Translations under genes and position numbers: made by a program
In this document: in pieces, positions 41,761-51,909 of the stretch
How positions within the stretch are numbered: the stretch's first letter is position 1
Layout: the number at the start of each line of letters is the position of its first letter
Notes under the pieces: model-generated
Told to the model about the DNA's origin: nothing
Seen by the model: the letters and a program-made list of their open reading frames with translations, nothing else
Databases searched by the model: none
Assembly (NCBI GenBank): GCA_001312325.1
Contig: BBDJ01000006.1
Location: 1-64,000 of the forward strand
Direction of reading: 5' to 3'
Length of the DNA: 64,000 nt
DNA from: Lysinibacillus pakistanensis
GTDB lineage: Bacteria; Bacillota; Bacilli; Bacillales_A; Planococcaceae

Positions 41761-42241
41761 TGAACAAACGTAGATGGAGATTAGTCATTTTCGCAGCAAT
41801 TATACTGATTATTGCGTTTACCATGCAGTTTCAAGAAAAAAAATAAGGAAGCAGCCATTTCAGCCATTTTGGATCAGGCAGCACAAATAGATAGCATCGA
41901 GCTTTTTAAAGGAGAGCAATCTATCATTCGCTTAACAGGTGAGGATGCAGCTACCTATCACGAAAAATATCCGCTAAGTCATGTTAGGAATTTGAGCAAA
42001 AAAAGAAAGAGCTATCTTTGAAGAGAAACCAGCCTATCGGATTGTTTACAACATAAAAGATAAACCGCTATATGAGGTAGACATTTTAAAGGTAGCAATT
42101 AGCTCTGAGCTAAATGAAGAACTCCAGCAAATGGTTTTTCGTGTGGAGGATCAGCAATATTTAATATACTGGGCAAAAGAGAAGAAAGCCCTTGAACAAT
42201 CTACAAGCACGCAGCTTTTACTCGAACAATATGGAAAATAA
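41761..42241 (+). CDS. membrane-anchored protein of unknown function (two frameshifts)
   Basis: About 158 residues: one N-terminal helix (WRLVIFAAIILIIAFTM) with positive flank, then an extracytoplasmic alpha/beta domain with no recognised motif (ERAIFEEKPAYRIVYN, VDILKVAISSEL). Breaks are A runs 41836-41843 and 41998-42004. Begins 7 bp after ktrC, so co-transcribed. I do not recognise it. Confidence 0.6.
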
Positions 42242-42244
42242 AGA

Positions 42245-42286
42245 GGATAGTGACACAGCTATGGCTGTCATCACTACCCTTTTTTT
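42245..42286 (+). terminator. terminator of the ktrC transcript
   Basis: Stem with arms GGATAGTGACACAGC and GCTGTCATCACTACC (imperfect), then seven T. It abuts the 3' end of convergent dctP. Confidence 0.75.
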
Positions 42287-42287
42287 C

Positions 42288-43550
42288 TTAGGATACAATA
42301 GTGGCCTTTCCTTGAAGTGCACGTTCTTGCATAGTTACATCAAACTCTTTTTCAGATTTTGACACTACAACACAAGCTACACCATTACCAATTAAATTTG
42401 TTACAGCACGAGCCTCAGACATAAAACGATCAACACCGATTAAAAGCGCTATTCCTTCCACTGGAATCATTGGGAACGCAGCTAAAGTTGCTGCTAATGT
42501 GATAAATCCTGATCCTGTTACACCAGCTGCACCCTTAGAAGTAATCATTAAAATTCCAAGTAGTGTAATGATTTGTATCCAAGTGAGCTCCATTCCATAT
42601 GCTTGTGCAATAAACAATGCAGCCATTGATAGGTAGATGGAAGTTCCGTCAAGATTGAAGGAATACCCAGTAGGAACAACTAAACCTACAACCTGCTTCG
42701 AGCAACCGAAATTTTCAAGCTTTCGCATCATAGATGGTAAAGCTGATTCTGAGGAGGATGTACCGATAACTAAGAAAATCTCATCTTTGATGTATGCGAT
42801 AAATTTAAAGATATTAAATCCAAAGAATTTTGCAATGGTTCCTAAAATAAAGACAACAAATAAAAACATTGTAATATATACAGCAGCCATTAATAATCCT
42901 AAATTACCTAGTGACTTTAAACCGAAGTTGCCAATCGTATAGGCCATTGCACCAAAAGCTCCGATTGGTGATATTTTCATGACCATACTTACAATTTTGA
43001 AGAAAATCTCTGCCACTTGCTCAAAGAATGAGATTACTGGTTTTGCGGGTGCACCAATTGAGGCAGCAGCTAAACCAAATAAAATAGCAGAGAATAAAAC
43101 AGGTAATAGTTGACCAGTTGCCAGTGCACCTACTACATTTTCTGGAATAATACTTGAAATGAATGCACCTAAGCCTTGCTCAGTTTCAGCCGCAGCTGTT
43201 GTATATTTGGAAATATCAGCTTCAGCTGCACCTGATGTATCTAAACCTGTACCAGGACTTACAATTAAAGCAACAGCAATTCCGATTGCTAGGGCAATTG
43301 TTGATACTATTTCGAAGTAAAGTAATGCCTTCCCACCAATTTTCCCTACCTTTTTCATATCTCCCATACTGCCGATTCCAATAACTACTGTTAAGAAGAT
43401 AATTGGAGCGATTAACATTTTAATCAATTTAATGAATAGATCTGCTAGGATTTTTAAGCTGGCACCAAACTCAGGGAACATTGCCCCTACAATAATTCCA
43501 AGGATGATAGCCGCTATAACCTGAACAGTCAAATTTTTCAGTAATTTCAT
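42288..43550 (-). CDS. dctP: C4-dicarboxylate:cation symporter, DctA/DctP family
   Basis: Intact 420-residue DAACS-family symporter. The re-entrant hairpin serine motif GTSSSESALPS, the TM7 substrate region PTGYSFNLDGTS and the TM8 aspartate-containing GVDRFMSEARAVTNLIGNG are in place. The DctA subgroup (fumarate, succinate, malate) is favoured over glutamate carriers by the divergently encoded DcuS/DctS-type two-component system. One of the few long genes here free of 7-base runs and of frameshifts. Confidence 0.85.
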   Translation of the reverse strand: MKLLKNLTVQVIAAIILGIIVGAMFPEFGASLKILADLFIKLIKMLIAPIIFLTVVIGIGSMGDMKKVGKIGGKALLYFEIVSTIALAIGIAVALIVSPGTGLDTSGAAEADISKYTTAAAETEQGLGAFISSIIPENVVGALATGQLLPVLFSAILFGLAAASIGAPAKPVISFFEQVAEIFFKIVSMVMKISPIGAFGAMAYTIGNFGLKSLGNLGLLMAAVYITMFLFVVFILGTIAKFFGFNIFKFIAYIKDEIFLVIGTSSSESALPSMMRKLENFGCSKQVVGLVVPTGYSFNLDGTSIYLSMAALFIAQAYGMELTWIQIITLLGILMITSKGAAGVTGSGFITLAATLAAFPMIPVEGIALLIGVDRFMSEARAVTNLIGNGVACVVVSKSEKEFDVTMQERALQGKATIVS

Positions 43551-43767
43551 TTTACGCTACCTCTTTTCTAAATTTTCTTTTTGATATCGTTTTCACTAGA
43601 GATATCATAGCGAATACTTTTAAAAAAAAGAGATTTAGAAAATAAGAAACATATCGTTCATTAAGTACATTTGCTTGCATTCACATGTAAATGTAGTATT
43701 TTCAATATCTTTCACTGTTATGGTACGCTAGTGTTAATTAATTATTGTTATAATACAAAGGTAAAAA

Positions 43768-43794
43768 ATGATAAAAAAACATGTTTTGTATCAT
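43768..43794. promoter_or_regulatory. 27-bp dyad in the dctP-dctS divergent region
   Basis: Outer arms ATGATA and TATCAT, inner AAACATGTTT palindrome, in the gap 43551-43952 between divergent dctP and dctS. A candidate DctR operator. It is also flanked by A and T runs, so a terminator-like hairpin is the alternative. The rest of the gap holds no gene. Confidence 0.45.
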
Positions 43795-43952
43795 TTTTTT
43801 GTAATATTGTTCATTAAGTTCAATGTTTTCTCCTACTTATGTCGACTAAAGGTGTTGTCAAAAGAATTTATTGCAGATAATCTTAAAAACATATCATGAA
43901 TATGGTGTGCTACTGATTATGAGAATGCAGATTGGAAAGGAAGGAATTTTTA

Positions 43953-45555
43953 ATGATGAAAATGCCTGTAAACGGCAAGATATTGTTAGTGACATTTTTA
44001 ATCATTGCACTCTCCTTTTTACTAGGTGGTATTTTTGTACTCGGTAACTTATTATCTGAGCAAGAAAAAGATTTTGGTCAGCGTGCTATGCTTGTTGCAC
44101 GAACTGTATCAAATGTACCAGAGCTAAGTGTACATTTGAAAAATGACAATATGAAAGAAGCTGCCAAAAATATTAATAAAATTGTAGATGGTATTAGGGT
44201 CATTAATAAGGCAGAGTATATTGTTGTGATGAATATGGAGCGCATTAAACTATCCCATCCAGTAAGTAAAGAATTAGGGCGGCGAAGTGAGTCGCAGGAT
44301 TTGAATGCAGCATTTAGTGAGCATTATTATGTATCGAAGGCACGTGGAGAATCGGGTGTCATGATACGGGCATTTGTTCCGATTATCAATGACAAAAAAA
44401 GAACAAGTGGGCATTGTAGTAGTTGGCTATTCATTACCAACGCTGCTAGAAATGCTGCAAAGTTATGAGCGAGAAATTTTTATTACGATTGTTATTTCGT
44501 TGATTTTCAGTATTTTAGGCGCATATACACTTGGACGACATATAAAAAAACAAATGTTTGGGCTTGAACCGCATGAAATTGCAAAGATGTATGTGGAAAG
44601 AACAGAAACCTTTAATGCGATGCATGAGGGAATAATAGCCGTTGATAAGGAAATGAATATCACCATTTTTAATGAAAAAGCGGCTGACATATTAGGCGTC
44701 ACTAGGAATATAGAGGACTGTATTGGTCAAAAGATTTATAATGTTTTGCCTGATACTCGTCTGCCTGAAATTGTTGAAACGGCAACACCTGTTTATGATC
44801 AGGAACTTTACATTAATCATCATAGTATTTTAAGTAATCGGGTACCAATTATTGTGAATAATGAGCTAGTCGGTGCAGTTGCCATGTTTAAGGATTTAAC
44901 AGCAGTGAAAAAGCTTGCGGAGGAGGTAACAGGTGTAAAAGCCTTTGTTCAAGCATTACGTGTACAAACCCATGAGCATAAAAATAAGCTTCATACGATT
45001 GCAGGACTTCTGCAATTGGGACATACAAAGCAAGCTCTTGAATATGTAACAGCCACTACCGAAAATGAAGCATCTTTAACGAAGTTTTTGAATGAACGTT
45101 TTCATAATGAAAATATTTCAGGTTTATTATTAAGTAAGGTAAGCTATGGCAAAGAACTAGGGATTGAGGTTGAAATTGACCGAAAAAGTTATTTTAAACG
45201 CTTTCCGCCTCTTTTAGATCATCATGATTTTGTTGTTTTACTCGGAAATTTAATCGAAAATGCCTTTGAGGCTTTAAATGTCCTTTCAAAGGATGATAAA
45301 TATGTAGCTATCTCTGTAGATGAGCATGATGGTGTATTAGCAATAGGCGTTTCTGATAATGGGATAGGTATGTCCAAAGAGGTGCAGGCTCGTATGTTTG
45401 AAAATGGATTTTCGACAAAGGCTAGTGAGAATCGGGGCATTGGCTTGCATTTAATCTTTGAAATTGTAAGAAAAGGCAATGGAGATATTGAAGTAGTGAG
45501 TGAATTTATGGAAGGAACAAGTTTCTTAATCTTATTTGAGTTAGGAGAAGAATAG
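43953..45555 (+). CDS. dctS: DcuS/DctS-type sensor histidine kinase (one frameshift)
   Basis: About 534 residues. Helix one, an extracytoplasmic PAS-like (PDC) sensor from about 35 to 165 with RRSESQDLNAAF, helix two (IFITIVISLIFSILGAY), a cytosolic PAS, then the kinase. Phospho-acceptor in LRVQTHEHKNKLHTIAGLL, N box NLIENAFEAL, G boxes DNGIGM and NRGIGLHL. This is the SpoOB-like citrate/dicarboxylate kinase family. A 7-A run at 44394-44400 splits it between the sensor and helix two. Next gene starts at once, so the pair is coupled. Confidence 0.88.
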
Positions 45556-46260
45556 ATGGATGTAATAAATGTCTTACTAATTGAAGATGATCCAATGGTA
45601 CGAGAAGTGAATAGACAATTTATTGAGCAAATCAAGGGTTTTTCATTAATCGGCTATGCTAGCAATGGTATTGAGGGAATTCAAAAGATTAGGCAATTAA
45701 CCCCACAGCTTGTCTTTATGGATATTTTTATGCCAGAGCAAGATGGCATTATTACGTTAGGGAAAATCCGAGAGGAGCATCTTCCTGTTGATGTAATCGC
45801 TGTAACTGCTGCAAATGATATGCCCACTGTGCAGCGTATTTTACACCTAGGTGTCTATGATTATATTATGAAGCCATTTACGTTTGAGAGAATTGAGCAG
45901 ACTTTGAAAAATTATCAAAACTACAGAAAGAAAATAAGCGATATGCAGGATTTAACCCAACATGATGTCGATCATTTAATGCAGCAACGTCTTCCAGTGC
46001 AAGTGGCAGTTTCAACAGGGAAGGGTGCTATTCTTATAGAAGAGCTACCAAAAGGGTTTAATCGAGCTACGTTAGATAAGGTGCTTGCATATATTCAAGA
46101 AAGTGGTGGAGCAGTATCTGCGGAGGAGGTATCAACTTATATAGGTACAGCACGAGTTACAGCTCGACGCTATCTAGACTTTTTGGAAAAGCAAAATCTA
46201 TTGAAAGTAGATATCCAATATGGAAGCGTAGGACGTCCTATTCATCGTTATTATATTTAA
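45556..46260 (+). CDS. dctR: DctR/CitB-type response regulator
   Basis: Intact 234 residues. Receiver with LIEDDP, phospho-acceptor Asp56 (FMDIFMP) and KPF; then the linker and winged HTH (GGAVSAEEVSTYIGTARVTARR) of the CitB family. Starts right after the dctS stop. Predicted to activate dctP on dicarboxylate sensing. Confidence 0.9.
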   Translation: MDVINVLLIEDDPMVREVNRQFIEQIKGFSLIGYASNGIEGIQKIRQLTPQLVFMDIFMPEQDGIITLGKIREEHLPVDVIAVTAANDMPTVQRILHLGVYDYIMKPFTFERIEQTLKNYQNYRKKISDMQDLTQHDVDHLMQQRLPVQVAVSTGKGAILIEELPKGFNRATLDKVLAYIQESGGAVSAEEVSTYIGTARVTARRYLDFLEKQNLLKVDIQYGSVGRPIHRYYI

Positions 46261-46345
46261 TGCTTATTCCCTAATTTCGTTAAATATTGATTGATTTCCC
46301 TTTAATAGTTGTATTAAACTTTGATAAAAACAAGGAGATTATGAA

Positions 46346-46838
46346 ATGAAAAGGTTGACAAAAAAACTGTACAATTGAGCTTTTAAAGCTGGAACACTAT
46401 TATGCTATAAATGCACTCTACTCAAACGTAAATGTCAGAGCCTATCTGGGAGGCGTCCCAAAAGAAAGCTATATCGAAGCTTCATTTAGAGGAATGCTAG
46501 AAGCCCCATTTCCCAATACATATCTTTATATCTCGTTAAAGGCAACGGATGAATTTATAGGACTTGTCTCAATAGATGAATATCATGATAAAGAGACATA
46601 CGAGCTTTCATATCAATTTTTACCGCAGTATTGGGGGCAAGGGTATGCATATGAGGTACTAACAAATGTTATAGATTATGGATTGAATGTTTTAAATTTG
46701 CCGAACCTAGTAGCAGAAACACAAACAGCAAACATCGCGTCCTGTCGCTTACTTGAAAAAGTAGGAATGCACAAGGTTCAGGTATTGGAGAGATTTGGAC
46801 ATGAACAAGCTGTTTACGAATTAAGAAAAATTGTATGA
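46346..46838 (+). CDS. GNAT N-acetyltransferase, RimJ/RimL type (one frameshift)
   Basis: About 163 residues. The acetyl-CoA loop is QYWGQGYAYEVL, then the LVAETQTANIASCRLLEKVGM motif characteristic of RimJ/RimL/RimI-like enzymes. A 7-A run at 46360-46366 separates the first seven residues (MKRLTKK) from TIELLKLEHYYAIN. AAGGAG 8 bases before the ATG. Substrate unknown. Confidence 0.82.
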
Positions 46839-46850
46839 AAATTTTAAATA

Positions 46851-46901
46851 GGGTCATTTTTACTTCTCTATAATATAGAGGAGTGAAAATGACCTTTTCT
46901 T
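46851..46901 (+). terminator. terminator after the GNAT gene
   Basis: Long stem: GGGTCATTTT with AAAATGACC outside and CTCTATAATATAGAG inside, then TTTTCTTTT. Confidence 0.85.
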
Positions 46902-46937
46902 TTGGCTGAGAAGCTTCGTGTGAATAGTAGTCCCTTG

Positions 46938-46974
46938 CTTTGACGATACATATAGCAAAGAATACGTTACAATA
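46938..46974 (+). repeat. copy 2 of the 37-bp promoter-like duplicated element
   Basis: Matches 41022-41058 except for three central bases. Here it is 93 bp upstream of mprF. Confidence 0.75.
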
Positions 46975-47066
46975 GGGAAATAGTCATTTACCTGCAAAAA
47001 TAGAACTGGTTTCTAGTGTCGGTAATTTAAAAATTTAAGAAAGCTTATGGGGAGTAGGTTTGGCAT

Positions 47067-49600
47067 ATGTTTAACGTTCGAAAAGAGTCACTATTGAAAT
47101 TTTTGAAGATTCTATTTCCAATAGTACTTTTGGCGATAGCTATTTATGAAATTCAACAATCAGTGAGTGGCGTCGATGTTCATTTACTACGAAAAGAAGT
47201 GAATGAGCTACAGCTATGGGAGCTTTTATTAATTTTTCTCATCACCTTTTTTTGCGATTACACCAATGATTTTTTTATGATGTTATTTTAGCGAAAATAT
47301 TAGGAATTAACATCAATAAATATAAATTGCTTAATCATTCGTTTATCGTCAATACTTTTTCAAATCTTATTGGCTTTGGTGGTCTAGTCGGTATATTTTT
47401 GCGTAATTACTTCTACTCCAAATATAAAGCGGATAAGGAAGGCTTGCTAAAAAAATATTGCCTCGGTAACACTGTTTTATTTAACAGGGATTTCTCTACT
47501 AACGTGGATTATGTATATATTCTTTTGGGATTTTCCTTTGCTGAAAGAAGAACGATGGTTATCAATTGCAGTTATTCTTGTTAGCCTATATGTACCAGTT
47601 TTTTTGGCTATACATATTATTCGCTATAAAAAGGAAAGTTCTCTAAAGCCAAAAATATCACTTCAATTGATGGTAACTTCAGTAGCTGAGTGGCTTGCAG
47701 TATTTTTAGTGATCTGGATATTAACGTTTATTTTGAAGATCCCAATAGAATTATCTGCATTAATTCCCATATTTTTAATTGCTTCTAGTGCAGGAATAGT
47801 GAGTATGATACCTGGTGGGGTTGGCTCATTTGATCTCGTTTTTTTATGGGGGACACAGAGCATTGGAATTGCTGATGAAAAAGTGTTGTTTTTATTAATT
47901 TTGTACCGTATTGGCTACTTTGTGCTACCATTTTTGATTTCCTCTCTGTTATTTATAAAAGAATATTGGATACGCTGGAATCAATCTTGGGATAACCTAC
48001 CCAATATAATTTTTCAGAAGATTAGCCATATGCTATTAACAATATTGGTGTTTATCTCTGGCATTATTTTATTGCTATCTGCAGCCTTGCCAGGGGTTTT
48101 AAGTCGCCTAAAAATAGCTCAGGAATTTTTATCCTCACCAATTATGAATGTCTCTCATCAAATGACGGTGGCAGCAGGCTTTATTCTCTTAGGCTTATGT
48201 AGGGGGATAAAATATAAAGTAAAGAGGGCATATCAGCTTACCATCGTTGTGCTAGGCAGTTCAGCGCTGTTTTCTATTTTTAAAGGCCTTGATTATGAGG
48301 AAGCAATTTTTTTTAGTGATTGTCGCAGCGTTATTAATGGTGTCCAAAAAGCAATTTTATCGGGAAAGCTATGTGTTGACATGGGGAATCATCATACTAG
48401 ATCTTGCTATAGTGACGGTCATTACTGCCATGTATGTGCTGATTGGTTATGTAAATTTACCCTCTGCCAAAATTCATTTTCCTAGTGCTCTGCAGGACTA
48501 TATGATTACTGATTATCAGGACCTTTTTTTATAGTGCTTTAATCGGCATTTTTATCGCCATTGTTATTTTTTTATATAGGTTATTTTATTCGTGCACCTA
48601 AGAAAATGAAAAAGCTATTGTCTAGTGAGCAGGAGGAGGCTATCAAAAACCATTTGATGACCTATAAAGGGACTGAGTATTCACATTTAATTTTTTTACA
48701 TGATAAATTTGTCCATTGGAATAAAAAAAGGTACGGTTTTATTCTCTTATCAAATATATGCGGATAAGATTATTGTCCTTGGAGACCCGGTAGGAAATGA
48801 GTCTGATTTTTTATCAGCTATCCAAGAGTTTTTAGAATTGGCTGATAAGCACGGTTATACACCAGTCTTTTATGAAATTAACAATAAAATTTTTTTCAGC
48901 TTTACATGAGTATGGGTATAGCTTTTTTAAGCTTGGCGAGGAAGCCTTTGTAGATTTGCAGAAGTTTACATTTGCAGGTAAAGAGATGAAGGGAAGTCGA
49001 GCGATAAAAAAATAAATTTGAACGAGAAAATTATATAGTGGAAATACTAAGCCCACCTTATTCTCAGGAAGTTATGAAAGAACTGCAAGAGGTGTCAACA
49101 AAATGGTTGCAGGGTAGGGCAGAAAAGGGTTTTTCACTTGGTTTTTTTGATGAACACTATTTAAGCACCTCAAACATTGCCGTTTTACGTGGTGCAGAAG
49201 GAACGTTTGGCTTTGCTAGTATCATGCCGATGTACGATAATGGCGAAAAAGTTTCAGTAGATCTTATGCGCTTTAAACCAGGTTCACCATCTGGGACAAT
49301 GGATTTCATTTTCCTATCATTATTTGAATGGGCAAAAGCAGAAGGTTATCGGGTCTTTAACATGGGAATGTCGCCTTTATCAAATGTCGGACAGTCTAGA
49401 TACTCTTTTTTAAGTGAAAAAAATAGCTGCACAAATATTTTTACATGGACAGCACTTCTATCATTTTAAAGGATTAAAAAAACTTTAAATTAAAATATGC
49501 CGATTTTTGGGTACCGAAATATGTTGCGTATCGGAAGAAATCTTCATTACCATTTACCATGGCACAAATCACCTTGTTAATTGGTAATAAGAGAAAATAG
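47067..49600 (+). CDS. mprF: MprF-type phosphatidylglycerol aminoacyltransferase/flippase (about ten frameshifts)
   Basis: About 840 residues, the usual MprF length. Many N-terminal helices (flippase domain) with SNLIGFGGLVGIFLRN and AGIVSMIPGGVGSFDL, then a C-terminal cytosolic GNAT-like transferase (YQIYADKIIVLGDP, GTFGFASIMPMY, GTMDFIFLSLFEWA, FNMGMSPLSNVG). MprF transfers Lys or Ala from aminoacyl-tRNA to phosphatidylglycerol and flips the product, giving resistance to cationic peptides. Breaks are all 7-8 base A/T runs, for example 47247, 47270, 47449, 48307, 48524, 48567, 48724, 48890, 49006 and 49417. Whether Lys or Ala is used cannot be read. Confidence 0.88.
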
Positions 49601-49640
49601 GTCCAACGAAAAATTATAATAAAATGAAAGGAGAGACTAT

Positions 49641-50635
49641 ATGAATTTAGTAAACAATAGCAGTCCTATTAACATTGGTATCTTTTCACCTTCATCACCT
49701 GCTTCTGTTAGTGCATTTACCCGTTTTCAGCGAGCAAAAGCGTTTCTTGAACAAAGAAATATAAACATAATTGATGGAAGTCTGACTAGCCAATCTGATT
49801 TTTATCGCTCGGGCACCCCAAAAGAGCGTGCTGCAGAATTTAATGAGTTGCTACGAAATCCCGATGTTCATATCATCATGTCAACAATAGGTGGTACAAA
49901 TTCTAATAGTATGCTGCCGTACATCGACTATGAGGCATTTAAAAGCAATCCAAAAATCGTTGTTGGCTATTCTGATGTAACAGCTATTTTACTAGCACTG
50001 TACGCAAAAACAGGAATTACCACCTATTATGGACCAGCTCTAGTTCCTTCTTTTGGTGAGTTTGAGCCATTAGTCAATGACACATATCAGTTTTTCGAAA
50101 ATTATTTCCTTAAACCTCAGGTATTACCTTATGAAATAATGATGCCTTCATATTGGTCAGATGAACCTATTAATTGGCTAGAAAAAAACTGTGGAAAAAA
50201 AAGCTGTATCAAAATAAATGGCTGACGGTTCAAGAAGGCGTTGCGAAGGTAGACTAATAGGTGGTAACTTAAATGCAATGTATGGATTTATTGGGACATC
50301 TTATTTCCCAAAAATTGATGATGGGGATATTTTATTAATTGAAGATAGTAGTAAAAATATAGCCATTGTGGAGAAAAACTTTGCGATGCTAAAATTGCAT
50401 GGAGTATTTGAAAAAATAAGTGGCATTATTTTAGGCAAGCATGAATGTTATGAGGATTTAGGGAGTATGCGTAAACCATATGAGGTATTGCTTGAGCAAT
50501 TAGATGGTATGAACATTCCTATTTTAGCTGAGGTTGATATTTGTCATACACATCCAATACATCCAATTGCCATTGAAAAAAAAGTAAGGCTAGATGCTAA
50601 TGCACAAAAAAATTTATTGTATCGAGAAATGGTAA
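49641..50635 (+). CDS. S66 peptidase, LD-carboxypeptidase/MccF type (four frameshifts)
   Basis: About 331 residues. Nucleophile serine in VVGYSDVTAILLALY, with the S66 substrate motifs STIGGTNSNSMLPYIDY and KGRLIGGNLNAMYGF; glutamate and histidine of the triad in ILLIEDSSK and ICHTHPIHP. Subfamily closer to MccF (microcin C immunity, cleaving acyl-sulfamoyl-adenylates) than to LdcA, by the GGTNSN loop. Breaks: 50182-50188, 50195-50202, a missing A near 50245, and 50606-50612. With the last corrected, the chain ends IYCIEKW at 50635; the uncorrected frame to 50751 runs into antisense remnants. GGAGAG before the ATG. Confidence 0.82.
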
Positions 50636-50643
50636 TAGACGAA

Positions 50644-50674
50644 AAAGCCCTGCATCAGCAAGGCTTTCTTAATA
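50644..50674. terminator. bidirectional hairpin at the 3' end of the S66 peptidase gene
   Basis: Arms AAAGCC and GGCTTT with extended pairing; the minus strand reads into TTTTTC. It fits a terminator shared by the S66 gene and the former minus-strand MFS gene. Confidence 0.6.
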
Positions 50675-51110
50675 TCAAAAAAAATAGCACAAACCTGTTT
50701 TTTTATAACCATTCAATAGCGAAAATATCAGCATTTCTAATGGCATCATAGAGGTAGAAATTATTCCAAGTACACCGGAAACTCTCCCAAAAAGTCTCCT
50801 TCAACTTTTTCTTGAAGTAAAACAGTAGCGGGCGTATTAAAGATAGGCATTGCCAAGCCTGTTACCCCATAAAGACTAGATATAGCCCAAAGTCTAGTAT
50901 ATAACGTGGACAAACGTACAGCCTCCAAACAAAAGAGTAGCCAATGTCATCATGCCATGCCTAATTGTGTTGTTAATGTAATATACCAAGCAATAGCATA
51001 TTGTACGAGCGATGAACCAAAAAATGAAATGGTTTGGCTAAAAAGTAAGACAAATCCAAAAAATCTCCCAAGCTACCACCTATAATTCCCCCAAAAGCTA
51101 CTAGATAATT
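50675..51110 (-). pseudogene. remnant of an MFS drug transporter, internally deleted
   Basis: Minus-strand translation gives an MFS N-terminal helix (LLFSQTISFFGSSLVQYAIA, continuing WYITLTTQ) and then, after only about 60 bp, a C-terminal part (GVTGLAMPIFNTPATVLLQE, then KVEGDFLGRVSGVLGIISTS). In intact macrolide/tetracycline-type MFS genes these are separated by about 250 residues, so the middle is lost. Several stops and shifts occur outside homopolymers. Homopolymer errors cannot explain the deletion, so this is a true pseudogene. Confidence 0.72.
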
Positions 51111-51123
51111 TTAGGACAACTAC

Positions 51124-51192
51124 CTGTTTAATTCTTGTTGAAACAGCAAAAGCGAACGGGTTAGATCAATACATAGAAAATCTCTGTACTTA
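51124..51192 (+). pseudogene. remnant of an IS66-type transposase C-terminus
   Basis: Plus-strand reading ILVETAKANGLDQYIENLCT then a stop resembles the conserved end of IS66 TnpC (ETAKANGL followed by a Tyr-containing helix). No other transposase part or inverted repeats were found. 51193-51358 holds nothing that I recognise. Confidence 0.5.
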
Positions 51193-51358
51193 GTTCCCTA
51201 GTCAACATATATGCAATCGGCCTGTGAAAATAATCGCAGTATTTCTGATAATAAAATCAAAGATACAGCTTATGGGTGTATCCAGAAGTTCTTATATTTT
51301 TTTGTCGGGATGTAATTAAATAAAGCATGAAATTGGATGCAAAATAATTTTAAAATTT

Positions 51359-51387
51359 TGAACGAAATGAAATATCGCTCCGTCTAA
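51359..51387 (+). promoter_or_regulatory. ECF-type promoter of the sigma factor gene
   Basis: TGAAC at 51359-51363, a 17-bp spacer, and CGTCTAA at 51381-51387, matching the usual ECF pattern (minus 35 with AAC, minus 10 with CGTC). It lies 22 bp before the sigma gene ATG, with GGAAGGAGG between. It suggests autoregulation. Confidence 0.6.
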
Positions 51388-51408
51388 TGGAGGAAGGAGG
51401 CGAAAAGA

Positions 51409-51909
51409 ATGGAATTTGAAATCGTGCAGCGTGCTATTCGTGGGGATCATCAAGCGATACTTTCTCTTATTGAAATGGATGAAGAAATTTTATTTCGCAT
51501 GGCTTTTACATATCTAAAAAATGAACAAGACGCTCTAGACGTGATGCAGGACCTGGTTTACAAGGCACTAAAAAAAATGCATACCGTTAAACAGCACGAA
51601 TATGTCAGAACATGGCTCGTGCGCGTCTTAATCAATTGTTGTAAAGACCATTTACGAAAACGCCAACCAACCATTTCAATTAAGGAACATCATCAAGTTG
51701 AATGGGTCATCTACTCTGATATGGAGCGGTTATTGGAGCAATTATCCTTGTCGGAGCAGCAACTTGTCTATATGAAATATTTTCAGCAACTAAAAAACAA
51801 AGAAATTGCCGAGCTAAATCAAATTCCCGAAGGAACTGTAAAATCTAAGCTTCATCACATATTAAAGAAGCTTAGAAACTTCGCTGGAGAAAAGGAGGAC
51901 TGGCTGTGA
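51409..51909 (+). CDS. ECF-family RNA polymerase sigma factor
   Basis: Intact 166 residues. Region 2 (EEILFRMAFTYLKNEQDALD, with the DVMQDLVYKAL minus 10 recognition helix) and region 4 (SEQQLVYMKYFQQLKNKEIA, followed by PEGTVKSKLHHILKKLR) are clear. Group resembles SigV/SigX-like sigma factors with DUF4179 partners. The stop overlaps the GTG of the next gene, so the two are coupled. Probably released by an envelope stress. Confidence 0.9.
   Translation: MEFEIVQRAIRGDHQAILSLIEMDEEILFRMAFTYLKNEQDALDVMQDLVYKALKKMHTVKQHEYVRTWLVRVLINCCKDHLRKRQPTISIKEHHQVEWVIYSDMERLLEQLSLSEQQLVYMKYFQQLKNKEIAELNQIPEGTVKSKLHHILKKLRNFAGEKEDWL

Noticed and set aside
50636..50751. Extra C-terminal 38 residues of the S66 peptidase
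   Set aside because: This segment is antisense to an MFS remnant and crosses a hairpin; correcting one A run ends the protein at 50635.
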